Assembly (NCBI RefSeq): GCF_032878955.1
Contig: NZ_CP043839.1
Coordinates: 2,728,001 to 2,792,000 of the forward strand
Length of the DNA: 64,000 nucleotides
Direction: 5' to 3'
Source: Butyricimonas paravirosa
GTDB lineage: Bacteria; Bacteroidota; Bacteroidia; Bacteroidales; Marinifilaceae
Positions 43,999-51,069 of this stretch are shown here, piece after piece. The notes below the pieces were generated by a model. The model was not told the DNA's origin, made no database searches, and worked only from the letters and a program-made list of their open reading frames with translations. The translations under genes and the position numbers were made by a program. Position 1 is the stretch's first letter, and each line of letters opens with the position of its first letter.

Positions 43999-44047
43999 AA
44001 TTAAAAATTAAAAATTAAAAATTGAAAATTGAAAATTGAAAATGAAC
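43999..44047. repeat. 7-bp-period AT-rich array, 7 units, before DUF6266 copy 1
   Basis: AATTAAA three times, AATTGAA three times, AATGAAC. It ends 8 bp from the DUF6266 start codon; a GC-rich hairpin GGGGC/GCCCC (44059-44075) is next to it. Confidence 0.85.
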
Positions 44048-44086
44048 TTTACATGCCCGGGGCGGGCCCTGCCCCAAGAAGGTAAA

Positions 44087-44114
44087 TTTTTAGTTTCTAA
44101 CTTCTAGTTCCTAT
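44087..44114. repeat. 7-bp-period array forming the amidase 3' end
   Basis: TTTTTAG, TTTCTAA, CTTCTAG, TTCCTAT. It overlaps the amidase stop at 44104 and encodes its last residues (DRN). Confidence 0.6.
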
Positions 44115-44661
44115 CTTGAAATTCGCTAAAGGCGAATTCCAACGCCGGCCCCGGGTCGATCTTTCTCGGCGTGATCACCGAGTGACCCACCACGTCACGG
44201 ATCGGGTAGGTCTCTTCCAGTAGGGTACAGATCTCCCGTAACACCCGGACCTGCCTTGCCGTGTAGCGATGCCAGTACGTCGGGCGATCGCCGGAACAGT
44301 CCGTGTACACCTCCTCCGGCGATACCACCCGCCCGCACTCCGCGATAAACAACCCGCCCGAGAACCGGAGTTTCCCGAGGTTATCCAGCTCTATCCCGAT
44401 CGAGTAACGGTTCAACCCGCCACGCCCGGCATACCAGCTCTTCCCCGCGTGCCACGCCTCGATGTTGAAAGGAACCAGCTGGAACACCTCCCCCTCCCGA
44501 CCGATCACCACGTGAGCCGAGGCCGAAACGTCCGGGCGGGTCAGGAAAAGTGCGGAACTCTCGGCACTCGTTCCCGCCGTGTAGTGCAGCACGATCATGT
44601 CCGGCCCCTCCAAACGCCGGGCGTTCTTTGCGCTCACCAGGTGAACCACCCCGCCACCCAT
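44104..44661 (-). CDS. N-acetylmuramoyl-L-alanine amidase (Amidase_2, endolysin-like)
   Basis: This peptidoglycan amidase has the Amidase_2 zinc site: IVLHYTAG (first His), WHAGKSWYAGRGGLN RYSIGIELDN in the middle, and VVGHSVITPRKIDPGPAL with the second His and the Asp-Pro-Gly-Pro ligand motif. No signal peptide is seen, as in phage endolysins released by a holin. The start is uncertain: an in-frame ATG at 44712 adds 17 residues, but those are encoded by a 7-bp-period repeat, so I prefer ATG 44661 (185 aa). It lies directly downstream of a holin-like gene. Confidence 0.9.
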   Translation of the reverse strand: MGGGVVHLVSAKNARRLEGPDMIVLHYTAGTSAESSALFLTRPDVSASAHVVIGREGEVFQLVPFNIEAWHAGKSWYAGRGGLNRYSIGIELDNLGKLRFSGGLFIAECGRVVSPEEVYTDCSGDRPTYWHRYTARQVRVLREICTLLEETYPIRDVVGHSVITPRKIDPGPALEFAFSEFQDRN

Positions 44662-44673
44662 CAAACGATGGTT

Positions 44674-44708
44674 GACAATTGAAAATGGAGAATTGAAAAT
44701 TGAAATTC
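44674..44708. repeat. 7-bp-period AT-rich array, 5 units, at the amidase 5' end
   Basis: GACAATT, GAAAATG, GAGAATT, GAAAATT, GAAATTC. It shares a near-identical core with the array at 25301-25335 before dnaG. Confidence 0.8.
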
Positions 44709-44735
44709 CCATGAATAAAAATTTAATTAATCAAG

Positions 44736-44791
44736 TTTTTACCTTTTACTTTTTCCAACTTTTAGTTTTTACTTTTTAGCTTTTACCTTAA
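44736..44791. repeat. 7-bp-period array forming the holin 3' end, 8 units
   Basis: TTTTTAC, CTTTTAC, TTTTTCC, AACTTTT, AGTTTTT, ACTTTTT, AGCTTTT, ACCTTAA. The holin stop (44769) lies inside it, and its last residues (KVKAKK) are repeat-encoded. Confidence 0.75.
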
Positions 44792-45134
44792 AAATCGCCT
44801 CCGCCATTTTTTCCCCACTCCGCCCCACCACGTAACCGCCCAGGCCGATTTCCAGCAAATCCCAAAAGCGGGAAGTATCGGAAAGGATGGGTAGCGTCGT
44901 GAACGTCCCCACGAGGACGATCAAGGCGAACACCAGCATCACCAGCGGCCGCCACGATCGCTGCAACCAGTTCCCCCGGGCCTCCTCCACCACGGCTGCC
45001 GAGCGAGAGCGGGCCATCTCTTTCTCGTGTTCTGCCAGCAATCCCAGCAGGTCCACTTCCAGTTGTCGCTTCTCCCTCACCGGGAGCGTCAGGCGGTCGA
45101 TCACCTCGCCAACCGCCCCGACCACGTTCTTCAC
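44769..45134 (-). CDS. Holin-like protein (GTA_holin_3TM type)
   Basis: This protein has an N-terminal amphipathic part (VGAVGEVIDRLTLPVREKRQ), a charged helix, then WLQRSWRPLVMLVFALIVLV and LLEIGLGGYVVGRSGEKMAEA. The SWRPL...GLGGYVVGRS pattern is that of the 3TM holin family (PF11351) of phages and gene transfer agents. It would form membrane lesions that release the downstream amidase. I choose GTG 45134, which overlaps the preceding HTH gene's stop by 4 bp (GTGA); a TTG at 45167 and a GTG at 45125 are alternatives. The AAGGAG in the end of the HTH gene could serve the 45125 start. Confidence 0.8.
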   Translation of the reverse strand: MKNVVGAVGEVIDRLTLPVREKRQLEVDLLGLLAEHEKEMARSRSAAVVEEARGNWLQRSWRPLVMLVFALIVLVGTFTTLPILSDTSRFWDLLEIGLGGYVVGRSGEKMAEAIFKVKAKK

Positions 45135-45430
45135 TCCTTCCAAAGTCGTAAAGCCGTGACGATACAATTCTTCACCTCTGCCGCAAGGTAAAACTTCTTG
45201 TTACCCACCTTCCTCTCCGGGATAAGGAGTTGTTTCTCGTAACGCCGTAATGTCTGCCTGGATATTTGCATAGCCCGGCACAACTCCTCGGCATCCATCA
45301 ACCTGTAGGAAGCGTTTGATGCCGCCTCGATCGCCAACCCTACCTCTTGGCGTAATTCTTTTAACTCCTCAAGTACTTGCACGGACACGTTCGCCGTTTC
45401 TTCCCTTTTACTTGTCTCTTTTCTTGCCAT
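45131..45430 (-). CDS. Small HTH DNA-binding protein (MerR/excisionase-like)
   Basis: This 99-aa protein starts at ATG 45430 (MARKETSKREET), with a short helical segment (LEELKELRQEVGLAIEAAS) followed by a winged helix-turn-helix (YRLMDAEELCRAMQISRQTL RRYEKQLLIPERKVGNKKFY). This is typical of MerR-like or excisionase-type domains next to phage and mobile genes. The longer frame starts with GTG at 45490 and is less likely. It overlaps the holin gene by 4 bp, so regulator and lysis genes are coupled. Confidence 0.8.
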   Translation of the reverse strand: MARKETSKREETANVSVQVLEELKELRQEVGLAIEAASNASYRLMDAEELCRAMQISRQTLRRYEKQLLIPERKVGNKKFYLAAEVKNCIVTALRLWKE

Positions 45431-45524
45431 GTTTTTATTATTAAAGTTACCCCGTTCCCTTTCCCCCCACACACCTCCCCGTAACGACACGCCCGGAACA
45501 GCTAAACGCCTCGTCTTTTGTTAG

Positions 45525-45559
45525 TTTATAAAGTTCGAAAGTTTATAAGGTTCATAAAG
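45525..45559 (+). repeat. 9-bp-period array (fifth copy)
   Basis: TTTATAAAG, TTCGAAAG, TTTATAAGG, TTCATAAAG, upstream of the HTH gene. The same gap also has two 7-bp-period arrays. Confidence 0.8.
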
Positions 45560-45593
45560 TAATCCTTCAACCGGAAATCACCCAATCCCTGAA

Positions 45594-45673
45594 TTTTTAA
45601 ATCTAAAATTTAAAATCTAAAATCAGTAAGGCCCCGTGCGGCTGGAATCTAAAATCATAAATCTAAAATCATT
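45594..45673. repeat. Two 7-bp-period arrays around a GC-rich island
   Basis: TTTTTAA, ATCTAAA, ATTTAAA, ATCTAAA (45594-45621), then a short GC-rich segment, then AATCTAA, AATCATA, AATCTAA, AATCATT (45646-45673), reaching the stop codon of DUF6266 copy 2 at 45672. Confidence 0.8.
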
Positions 45674-46292
45674 AAATTCTTACGTGTTGGCTCGGCGAAT
45701 AAGCCTTCCCATCCTTTTCCCGAAAGAAACAATACAAATGGGCTGCCGTTCCCCGTTTACGCTGCAAACGGAAAGTGGCTTTCCCGTCACCCCTTGTCTC
45801 CCCGCTCGTCTTGACAAACTCCGGGGAAAACGAACGATCGGCATAAAGCACGGCAACCATGAACTTATCCTCTTTTCCCGCGGAAGGAAGATCTTCCTCC
45901 CGTTCCCACGCCACAGAAACCACATCCCCCTCATCAACACGCACCACGAGATGATTCACTTTTTGTAACCGACCGACCGTCAACTGCAACCGGGCAAAAT
46001 CCCCAATCTTCCCGTCAGGCTTAAAAATCATCATGTTCAACTTCAAAAATAAATTATACCCGCTTTTCCCCGTTCCCTTTGCTGCTAAATACCACACCTT
46101 TCGTAATTCCGTCTCCGCCAAACGTCGGTAAAAACGTATTGCCACCCTCAAGCGGGAACGGCTTTCCCGTTGTTTTGACGTGTTCGCATCCGCATACTGT
46201 GCCGCCACACTCCTCACCCGTGTCACCGATCCCACCCGGTAGAAAATCGAATTCCCGATCTTTCCTCGAATATTCTCTTCTGTTATTGCCAT
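45672..46292 (-). CDS. DUF6266 family protein (copy 2)
   Basis: This 206-aa protein begins MAITEENIRGKIGNSIFYRV, with G-K-G/IG-N and R-x-R-S elements typical of DUF6266, then QRESRSRLRVAIRFYRRLAE and a beta-rich C-terminal half. The start is set at ATG 46292 because the -7 box TATCTTTG lies at 46339-46332, downstream of the longer ATG at 46358. It is the first gene of the minus-strand lysis-like cassette. It shares only the general family pattern with copy 1 at 43361. Confidence 0.8.
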   Translation of the reverse strand: MAITEENIRGKIGNSIFYRVGSVTRVRSVAAQYADANTSKQRESRSRLRVAIRFYRRLAETELRKVWYLAAKGTGKSGYNLFLKLNMMIFKPDGKIGDFARLQLTVGRLQKVNHLVVRVDEGDVVSVAWEREEDLPSAGKEDKFMVAVLYADRSFSPEFVKTSGETRGDGKATFRLQRKRGTAAHLYCFFREKDGKAYSPSQHVRI

Positions 46293-46331
46293 CACTCGTT
46301 CGTTTTTAAAGTTTTTCTTTGTTTTCTGATG

Positions 46332-46339
46332 CAAAGATA
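46332..46339 (-). promoter_or_regulatory. -7 box of the DUF6266/lysis-like cassette
   Basis: TATCTTTG on the minus strand, 39 nt before ATG 46292. It is the only consensus-like box found ahead of this run of genes. Confidence 0.55.
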
Positions 46340-46556
46340 GAGCCTGCATCTTCGACATAAAACTCTAATTCACAAGCGACAGGATGTTTTCACAAATAAC
46401 CTTTTACGTTTCATATTTGCCATAAATCCAAATCCCTCACTCGTGAACACACAACTCTCCCGATAAAAGAAAATCCCTAAACAGACCGTAGAACAAAGCA
46501 ATGAACAACCGAAAAACATCCCCGGTAAAGAGGAGACAATCTCCCCTTTCTCCCAC

Positions 46557-46598
46557 ATCAAAGACACCCGCTGAACGTCTTTGATTCGTCTTTGATTC
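46557..46598. repeat. Hairpin plus 11-bp direct duplication
   Basis: ATCAAAGAC (46557-46565) pairs with GTCTTTGAT (46577-46585), and GTCTTTGATTC occurs twice in tandem (46577-46587, 46588-46598). It lies at the boundary between the GC-rich cassette and the AT-rich region to the right. Confidence 0.6.
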
Positions 46599-46904
46599 GA
46601 AAATGATACGTCATTAATCCCTAACTACATTGGATTCTCAACGGAAGAAGAATGGATATTGCCCGATAGAATATCAAGCAACATACCTAGATTAAAAAGA
46701 TACCCAAACGAAATTTCTAGAGATAAAGCTATAAATACCAACAATCAAAAAAAAACCAAACATTATAATCTAGATGCGATTATTACAAAAGAATTTTTGC
46801 CAAAGTCCAAAATAAAGTTACACTACGTAATTCATAGTCATACAGCAGTCCTAATACGTCTAATTCTATTAAACTTTTCATCTAAACACTGTCTGGACAA
46901 TTAA
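46596..46904 (+). pseudogene. Possible fragment of a RhuM-like gene
   Basis: An open frame without a good start reads ...STEEEWILPDRISSNIPRL, then KKTKHYNLDAIIT, then a divergent AT-rich tail to a stop at 46904. The HYNLDAII segment resembles the core of virulence RhuM/Fic-associated proteins (YYNLDxIISVGYRV), but the usual GYRV continuation is missing. I read it as a decayed or truncated fragment; it may instead be chance. Nothing else is visible in the 550-bp gap except the hairpin/direct repeat at its left end. Confidence 0.3.
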
Positions 46905-46914
46905 ACTGGAACCA

Positions 46915-48381
46915 TTACATTGAAATATTAGAAATAGAAGATAATAGCAATCGACCTTTCTCGGTTAAACGATACTTTTGATTTCTATGCCTAGAATTTT
47001 CAGGATGAGTTTGTTCCACAAATCCATCCTTCATTGCAGGATTCAAATACCCATTAAGAAAATTATCTCTCCCCTTCAAAGACAATACTTCCATAATCTC
47101 TTTCACCGATAATTCTTGCCTATCCAAACATGACACGAGCATCCTTACTTGTCCTGTTACTTGTCCCATTACTTGCCCTGTTACTTGTCCTGTTACTTGT
47201 CCTGCAACTGGTTCATACCTAAATGTAAGAACAATAAAACCATCTTCCGATTTATATTCTGGCTCCTGCAAATTAGCTTTTTTACATTCTTCAATCATTA
47301 AAATAATACCACGCCCCCAACTTTCCAGTAATTTACGTTTATAAAGGACATTGGCAATCAATGGATTTTGTGGTTCAGAACGATGCTCTGACTTCATTTT
47401 TTCCAAATCCCAAGCGGGAGGAAATACCCCAGGATTCTCTATTTCCACTCGATCATCATATATCGCAATTCCGACAGATCCTCTAATCGTACGGTATTGT
47501 CTATGGCATAGGCTATTAATAATTCCCTCCCGTACCGCTTTATATGGAATAGTCAATTGTTCCTCTCTTTCTAAACCCTCGATTTTACCCGATAGAGAAA
47601 GATGTTTGAATATAAAAGCCATTGCGGCATCAAGTAATTTAAAAATATTACCTTGTATTCGCTGATTATCTAAAAATTCCATCTTATCCGTTCCTCTAAA
47701 ACGCGCCAATCTTAACAAACATTGCGGATATTCTACAAGTTCTTTATTTGCAAACAAAATAGCAGCTGCATGATTAAGTATTCCATTCCTAATAAGGCCA
47801 AATTTTTCCAAAATCATAGGAATATTATTTCCTATATTTTCCGGCAAACGACCACACTCAATTCCAAGTCGTACTGTTTTTAAAACTTCATTATCATCTA
47901 TATCCTGTAAAGAAATATCTCCATTCTCAAATAACTCCCAACGATATTTTGAACCATCACGAAACATTAAAAATTCATTGTATATAGATTGAGGCATCGT
48001 GGTTGTCATACTCTCTACACGATAATAAGGACGGCCCTTATATGTAAAAGGGCGTTCAAATCTCGAATCCTCCACATGAAGTGCTATGACCTTTTTATCA
48101 CTACCAGGGATTGCCACATAGGATAACTGAACTTCAGCCAATGGTTCCAATCGATTAATAGCTTCTGCTATATTTCTTTTAGTATTATCTGCTATATCTT
48201 GCCCGATAACTTTCCCTTTATCAGTAACACCAAATAGAACTGTACCACCTTCTCCATTGAGAAAGGCACAAATTGTTTCCATCCCACGTTCCAATTGTCC
48301 TGTAGTTTCCTTAAATTCAATCTGAGAACTTTCCAAACCGGTTATCAACGATTTTATTACACCGAAATTATTTATATTCAT
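46915..48381 (-). CDS. AlbA_2 (Schlafen AAA)-domain ATP-binding protein, RecG-C-like
   Basis: This 488-aa protein has an N-terminal AlbA_2 domain (ESSQIEFKETTGQLERGMET, FLNGEGGTVLFGVTDKGKVIG), a central ATPase-like part of the 'ATP-dependent helicase RecG C-terminal' family (PYKAVREGIINSLCHRQY, IAIYDDRVEIENPG, NPLIANVLYKRKLLESWGRG), a GQVTGQV repeat linker and a C-terminal winged helix. Such proteins are probably DNA-binding regulators, sometimes found in defence or mobile regions; the function is unproven. ATG 48381 is used instead of TTG 48387. AT-rich composition contrasts with the neighbouring cassette. Confidence 0.85.
   Translation of the reverse strand: MNINNFGVIKSLITGLESSQIEFKETTGQLERGMETICAFLNGEGGTVLFGVTDKGKVIGQDIADNTKRNIAEAINRLEPLAEVQLSYVAIPGSDKKVIALHVEDSRFERPFTYKGRPYYRVESMTTTMPQSIYNEFLMFRDGSKYRWELFENGDISLQDIDDNEVLKTVRLGIECGRLPENIGNNIPMILEKFGLIRNGILNHAAAILFANKELVEYPQCLLRLARFRGTDKMEFLDNQRIQGNIFKLLDAAMAFIFKHLSLSGKIEGLEREEQLTIPYKAVREGIINSLCHRQYRTIRGSVGIAIYDDRVEIENPGVFPPAWDLEKMKSEHRSEPQNPLIANVLYKRKLLESWGRGIILMIEECKKANLQEPEYKSEDGFIVLTFRYEPVAGQVTGQVTGQVMGQVTGQVRMLVSCLDRQELSVKEIMEVLSLKGRDNFLNGYLNPAMKDGFVEQTHPENSRHRNQKYRLTEKGRLLLSSISNISM
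47145..47204 (-). repeat. 12-bp tandem repeat, 5 units, in frame
   Basis: TTACTTGTCCTG and variants repeat five times, encoding V-T/M-G-Q units in the linker of the AlbA_2 protein. Unit gain or loss keeps the frame. Confidence 0.9.
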
Positions 48382-48543
48382 TTTCAATTATTTGAATAAA
48401 TACAAATATAATATTTTTATCTATCCTAAGCAGTAAAAAATGATCTTATATTTCACTATATTGGATAATATACTACAAAAATATCCACTAATAAAGCCGC
48501 CGATGGCCGATTCACCAGGCCGATTGATGATTAAAGATGATAA

Positions 48544-48945
48544 TTATAACTCCTGTTTACTATTTTGCCGGGGAAGTTCCGGGAAGTGTAGCACTTGCAG
48601 TAGGCGGGGACGATAGGCCCGCCCGATCGGGAACCATCGGTCACCGATTTTAACGCTGTTGCCTACAAATGTATCGATATAATGCCAGTTCAAGATGAAA
48701 CTCTGGTGTACCCGGATAAACGTATCGTCCGGCAAAGAGCGTTCCATCACCCCCAAACGATAAGAAATCGTCACTCGACTCCCGTCGATCGCGTGAAACT
48801 CGCTATAACTGCCCGATCCCTCGACGTAAAGAATGTCAGCGTACAAAAGCCGCCGGCAATAATTCTCCCACCAAAGAAATATATGTCCCTCGCCGTAACG
48901 GGGTTCGCTTGAATGTATTAACGTGTTGGTCTTTTTGTTTTCCAT
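48544..48945 (-). CDS. LytTR-domain DNA-binding protein
   Basis: This 133-aa protein consists essentially of one LytTR domain (YADILYVEGSGSYSEFHAID, then RSLPDDTFIRVHQSFILNWHYI DTF and GRAYRPRLLQVL). There is no receiver domain, so it is a stand-alone regulator. LytTR proteins bind direct repeats upstream of target genes. It lies between the AlbA_2 gene and short secreted proteins, all on the minus strand. Start is ATG 48945. Confidence 0.9.
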   Translation of the reverse strand: MENKKTNTLIHSSEPRYGEGHIFLWWENYCRRLLYADILYVEGSGSYSEFHAIDGSRVTISYRLGVMERSLPDDTFIRVHQSFILNWHYIDTFVGNSVKIGDRWFPIGRAYRPRLLQVLHFPELPRQNSKQEL

Positions 48946-49079
48946 AAATGATTGATTTTACACCTCGTAAAATCTGCCCCGGCGGCTGTAGCGATTATTG
49001 ACATTCGCGAATAAACCCGGAAAACAAAAGACCAAACAGACATTGTCCAAGTCAACGTGTCACTTAAAACTATTCCAAA

Positions 49080-49370
49080 TCAACATGAACGCATCGTACC
49101 ATAGGTATCTTCGATCTTCTCCAAAAATAAGGAATCCCCCTGTAAACGCCACCACCCATAATACGCTGACACATCCCGAATATAAGGAGGAGAATACACC
49201 CGATCGTACACCTTGGTCGCCAATGTTGAATCTGCGTTTAAAGGATTGGAATACATCCGGAAAGTATCCCTCTCGATAAGTACCATGCTCTGCCCGGAAA
49301 CTTCCATCGGAACAAAAACACGAAAACAAGCTAAAAATATCCATGAAACAAACTTCAATTTTTTCATCAT
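49080..49370 (-). CDS. Short secreted protein, possibly truncated
   Basis: This ORF starts at ATG 49370 or 49367 with a signal peptide (MKKLKFVSWIFLACFRVF...VSGQS) and runs 96 aa. The segment RDTFRMYSNPL...GWWRLQGDSLFLEKI resembles the N-terminal part of a secreted Bacteroidales family of about 200 residues with D-T-L-x-L-x-x-N-P-L near its start. The stop soon after FLEKI suggests truncation. A longer in-frame start at 49421 falls inside a terminator hairpin and is rejected. Confidence 0.55.
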   Translation of the reverse strand: MMKKLKFVSWIFLACFRVFVPMEVSGQSMVLIERDTFRMYSNPLNADSTLATKVYDRVYSPPYIRDVSAYYGWWRLQGDSLFLEKIEDTYGTMRSC

Positions 49371-49384
49371 ACCGCAAATTTTAA

Positions 49385-49431
49385 AAGATAAAAGATTGGA
49401 CCGCCCCCTAAACTCATCCAAAAGGCGGTCC
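49385..49431 (-). terminator. Hairpin terminator after the 49462 gene
   Basis: GGACCGCC (49398-49405) pairs with GGCGGTCC (49424-49431); a T-rich tail follows on the minus strand. Its loop is nearly the reverse complement of the loop of the hairpin at 51012-51044. Confidence 0.7.
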
Positions 49432-49461
49432 CCATTCCATACGTTTCTCTCGTTTACTTAT

Positions 49462-50175
49462 TTACTCGTCTTGCTTCCGGCTGTTCATCTCTGCCTCATT
49501 CTTTTTGAGTAATCTATTAAACTCGTCTTTCGGCAATCTCCATGGGCTAAATGTACCGAACATATCATAACCAGTCTTATTCAAAAAAATAGTTGTGTAC
49601 TCATTTCCAATTCCAAACGAACCACATACATCTAAAAGAATCCGCCTGTCAAAATCACTATCTGTATCCAAAATTTGGAAATCTACCTCCTTAATTGCTT
49701 TACATCTTTCTTTTATCAAATTACGGTAAAGGTTTTTCAGTGTGTTTTTCGAGAGTTTTTCTAATTTCTGAAACGTTTCATCCGGCATAGAAAATTCAGC
49801 CGTGAAAACTCGTCCATCTTTATCAATAAAAAGCCCAACATCAAACTCCTCTAAAGCTTTTATCTCGGCAGGAACTATTGTCTCCCAAATTTCATCCTCC
49901 CAATCAGCAATAACCTCGTTCACTTTATCAGAATTTAGATTGTAATTAATTGCTCCCGGGTATTTACTTTCAAATCGTACAAAATAGTCCTTGAAATCAG
50001 AGGCTCTCAATTTCCAATAAACCCCTCCCGACTCGTAAGTCGTTCTTATTGGAATCACTTCCAAGCCACTAATGACTCTTTTCGATAACGTATCCACAAC
50101 ACTTGGATTCCATCGTGCATTTGCTATCATGATACATGATAAACATACGTATAGTGTTAAAATTATTTTTTTCAT
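49462..50175 (-). CDS. Uncharacterised secreted protein
   Basis: This 237-aa protein begins with a signal peptide (MKKIILTLYVCLSCIMIANA). The middle has short strands and acidic helices (VFTAEFSMPDETFQKLEKLS) that loosely recall the TonB-C-like 'x-V-F-x-A-x-F-x-x-P' secreted proteins of Bacteroidales. I do not recognise the family. It is 38 bp downstream of the HExxH lipoprotein gene, in the same direction, and ends at a hairpin terminator; the two are probably co-expressed. Confidence 0.75.
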   Translation of the reverse strand: MKKIILTLYVCLSCIMIANARWNPSVVDTLSKRVISGLEVIPIRTTYESGGVYWKLRASDFKDYFVRFESKYPGAINYNLNSDKVNEVIADWEDEIWETIVPAEIKALEEFDVGLFIDKDGRVFTAEFSMPDETFQKLEKLSKNTLKNLYRNLIKERCKAIKEVDFQILDTDSDFDRRILLDVCGSFGIGNEYTTIFLNKTGYDMFGTFSPWRLPKDEFNRLLKKNEAEMNSRKQDE

Positions 50176-50213
50176 TTTTCTTATTATTTTAGATGAATAT
50201 AATTAAAATCCTA

Positions 50214-50981
50214 TTATTTTTTTTCTTTATAAAACCATAATGTACGTACCAACAGCGGTTTATATCCTAGTACATCTACAAGATGCATTTTTGCATCCTT
50301 AAGATCAAGTATCCAGGATACCCCAAATTCTTTAAATTTAGGAACAAAATTATCAACACTATAATCACTATCATTAATAATCTCATCTAACCAAGCTATA
50401 TAAGAATTATAATCATGATTTAATGAATGCATTCCTTGATATTTATGGCTGTAACTCCTAAAATAACGACGCATATATAAATCTGTTAAAACTCTTATCT
50501 CGTATTCTTCACAAGCAAGATCTAATTCTTGTCGATATGAATCATATGTATTGAAAGAAAACATATGTAATAACTCGTGTAACACTCTTCCCATTGTAAT
50601 ATTTATTTCTCCATTAAATCCGATTTCGGGAGGATAGGAAGGATTATACCAAGATTCGTTTGAACCTCCAGGAACATTACTTACTTTTATGCGAACTTTT
50701 AACCCTCTCGTTATTAAATGATCAACAACGTATTGTATGTCGGGGATAAAACGATATAGATATTCAAGACAGTTCTCGACCTTAGCAAGAGCATACTTGT
50801 CTTGTGTAGATCCCTCGTAATTTATGAGATACTTTGTCCAAGTGTCTGCCGGATACGACCGGCTAATGCCCGTTTCCAATTCTTGTTCGTCTTCTACCAT
50901 ATCCATCTCGTTGACACAACTACTAAGTGCTAATAGGATGAATACTAAATAACCAATGTCTCTAAATAATTTTGTTTTCAT
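50214..50981 (-). CDS. Putative zinc-metalloprotease lipoprotein (HExxH)
   Basis: This 255-aa protein has a lipobox (LALSSC, Cys22) followed by acidic residues that may direct it to the cell surface. A clear zinc-binding HELLH is at residues 135-139 (MGRVLHELLHMFSF), followed by an acidic stretch (YRQELDLACEEYE) that may supply a third ligand. The remainder is not assigned. The gene precedes a secreted hypothetical gene and is AT-rich. Substrate unknown; peptidase activity is inferred only from the motif. Confidence 0.75.
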   Translation of the reverse strand: MKTKLFRDIGYLVFILLALSSCVNEMDMVEDEQELETGISRSYPADTWTKYLINYEGSTQDKYALAKVENCLEYLYRFIPDIQYVVDHLITRGLKVRIKVSNVPGGSNESWYNPSYPPEIGFNGEINITMGRVLHELLHMFSFNTYDSYRQELDLACEEYEIRVLTDLYMRRYFRSYSHKYQGMHSLNHDYNSYIAWLDEIINDSDYSVDNFVPKFKEFGVSWILDLKDAKMHLVDVLGYKPLLVRTLWFYKEKK

Positions 50982-51003
50982 AAGTTTATATGTATTTAGA
51001 TTA

Positions 51004-51044
51004 TAAAAAAAGGACCGCCCCTTGGATGAGTTTAGAGGCGGTCC
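51004..51044 (-). terminator. Intrinsic terminator of the TldD-TlpA end of the uptake locus
   Basis: GGACCGCC (51012-51019) pairs with GGCGGTCC (51037-51044), followed on the minus strand by T7. It sits 26 nt past the thioredoxin-like stop. Confidence 0.85.
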
Positions 51045-51069
51045 CGGTTCAACGTACTCCTCACACTTG

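Noticed and set aside
43241..45673. CRISPR array reading of the clustered repeats
   Set aside because: Units are 7 or 9 bp, contiguous and without spacers; no cas genes are present.
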